A stretch of DNA of 64,000 nucleotides, taken from Zobellella taiwanensis. Its GTDB lineage: Bacteria; Pseudomonadota; Gammaproteobacteria; Enterobacterales; Aeromonadaceae. The DNA is taken from contig NZ_PXYH01000010.1 of NCBI RefSeq assembly GCF_003012795.1, forward strand, positions 1 through 64,000, read 5' to 3'. Positions 63,412-64,000 of this stretch are shown piece by piece. The notes beneath the pieces are model-generated. The model had not been told where the DNA came from, searched no databases, and saw only the letters and a list, made by a program, of their open reading frames with translations. The number at the start of each line of letters is the position of its first letter. Position 1 is the first letter of the stretch. Both the position numbers and the translations under genes were made by a program.

Positions 63412-64000
63412 ATGATCCCCGCCGAACGCCGCGACTACATCTACCGCTACGTGCACGAGCGCAACATGGTGTCCATCAACGAGCTGGCCGCCGAGCTGGA
63501 CGTGTCGCACATGACGGTGCGCCGGGATATCCAGCAGCTGGAGGCCGAGGGCAAGGTGGTGTCGGTAAGCGGCGGGGTCAGGCTCAATGACGCGGTCAAG
63601 CAGGAGCTGGCCTACAGCGAAAAGGCCAGCATCCACCATAACAGCAAGGTCGCCATCGGCCTGGCGGCGGCGGAACTGGTGGAGGACGGCCAGGTGATCT
63701 ACCTGGACGCCGGCACCACCACCTTCGAGGTGGCCAGGGGCATCGCCCGCAAGGCCAACCTGACGGTGGTGACCAACGACTTCACCATCGCCAATTACCT
63801 GATGCAGTACCCCCAGCTCACCCTGTTCCACACCGGTGGCCTGGTGGACGTGCGCAACCGCTCCTGCGTGGGCCAGGCGGCGGCGGCCCTGCTCGCCAGC
63901 CTGAACCTGGATCTGGCCTTTATCAGCTCCAGCTCCTGGGAGCTGGAACGGGGCATGTCGACCCCCACCGAGAACAAGGTGATGGTCAAGCAGGCGCTGC
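63412..64000 (+). CDS. DeoR-family regulator of the tetronate operon (cut by window end)
   Basis: The first 196 codons of a DeoR-type repressor (YgbI-like). The helix-turn-helix is VSINELAAELDVSHMTVRRD with IQQLEAEGKV, and the sugar-phosphate sensor starts at KVAIGLAAAELVEDGQVIYL with DAGTTTFEVARGIA. The ATG at 63412 is 3 bp after otnI. The 3' end lies outside the window. It likely represses the operon in response to a phosphorylated intermediate. Confidence 0.9.
   Translation, partial: MIPAERRDYIYRYVHERNMVSINELAAELDVSHMTVRRDIQQLEAEGKVVSVSGGVRLNDAVKQELAYSEKASIHHNSKVAIGLAAAELVEDGQVIYLDAGTTTFEVARGIARKANLTVVTNDFTIANYLMQYPQLTLFHTGGLVDVRNRSCVGQAAAALLASLNLDLAFISSSSWELERGMSTPTENKVMVKQAL

Overview
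The window looks like the chromosome of a high-GC gammaproteobacterium related to the Aeromonadaceae (Oceanimonas, Oceanisphaera or Zobellella type). This is inferred from gene order and protein resemblance: anmK-murQ, pldB-yigL, gmk-rpoZ-spoT, greB-tex, pckA-hslO-hslR-nudE-cysQ, metJ/metB-metL and a ltnD-otnK-otnC-otnI operon. The GC-rich backbone is interrupted by AT-rich or compositionally different accessory blocks.

Layout. Bases 1-126 are the 3' end of a group II intron. Bases 141-16098 are backbone: a LysR regulator with an SDR and an aldo/keto reductase, peptidoglycan recycling (anmK, murQ), an EVE protein, yigL-pldB, the stringent-response cluster gmk-rpoZ-spoT, a membrane sulfatase, a P450 and a GT32 glycosyltransferase. 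Bases 16571-19590 hold an AT-rich secreted trypsin-like protease gene between two direct copies of the 3' end of tex. Tex itself follows (19181-21523).

The main accessory feature is a roughly 15.1 kb island (about 21871-36971) inserted inside greB. The 3' part of the host greB lies at 21527-21870 and the 5' part at 36972-37112. The left side carries three overlapping genes that I recognise as the Gamma-Mobile-Trio core (GmtY, GmtZ, GmtX). An intact, divergent greB follows immediately and presumably replaces the gene the island breaks. Next come a DRT3-type defence reverse transcriptase gene (drt3a) and an amputated drt3b. At about 28895 composition changes abruptly to a TnsE-like gene without tnsABCD, an IS1380-family element with clear inverted repeats and target duplication, and a metal-resistance cargo: chrB/chrA, a dmeF-like cation exporter with a C-terminal frameshift, its RcnR-type repressor with two G/C-tract operators, and a His-rich exported protein. 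The island is thus a composite of a GMT element and the remains of a Tn7-like or similar metal-resistance transposon.

Bases 37172-42227 return to backbone: a Zur-type zinc chaperone gene divergent from a DUF1826 gene, a chemoreceptor behind a probable sigma-54 promoter, rof and an Lrp/AsnC regulator. Bases 42537-49795 form a catabolic cassette (RidA, three subunits of a flavin/iron-sulfur amino-acid or opine dehydrogenase, a TRAP transporter, an OccR-like LysR). It lies between two diverged copies of the lrp 5' end and its upstream region. Bases 50502-59483 are pckA, hslO, hslR, nudE, cysQ, metJ, metB and metL. From 59813 to the end runs a CRP-type promoter and a four-carbon acid-sugar (tetronate) operon with a DeoR regulator cut by the window edge. 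All assignments come from reading the sequence; no database search was run.
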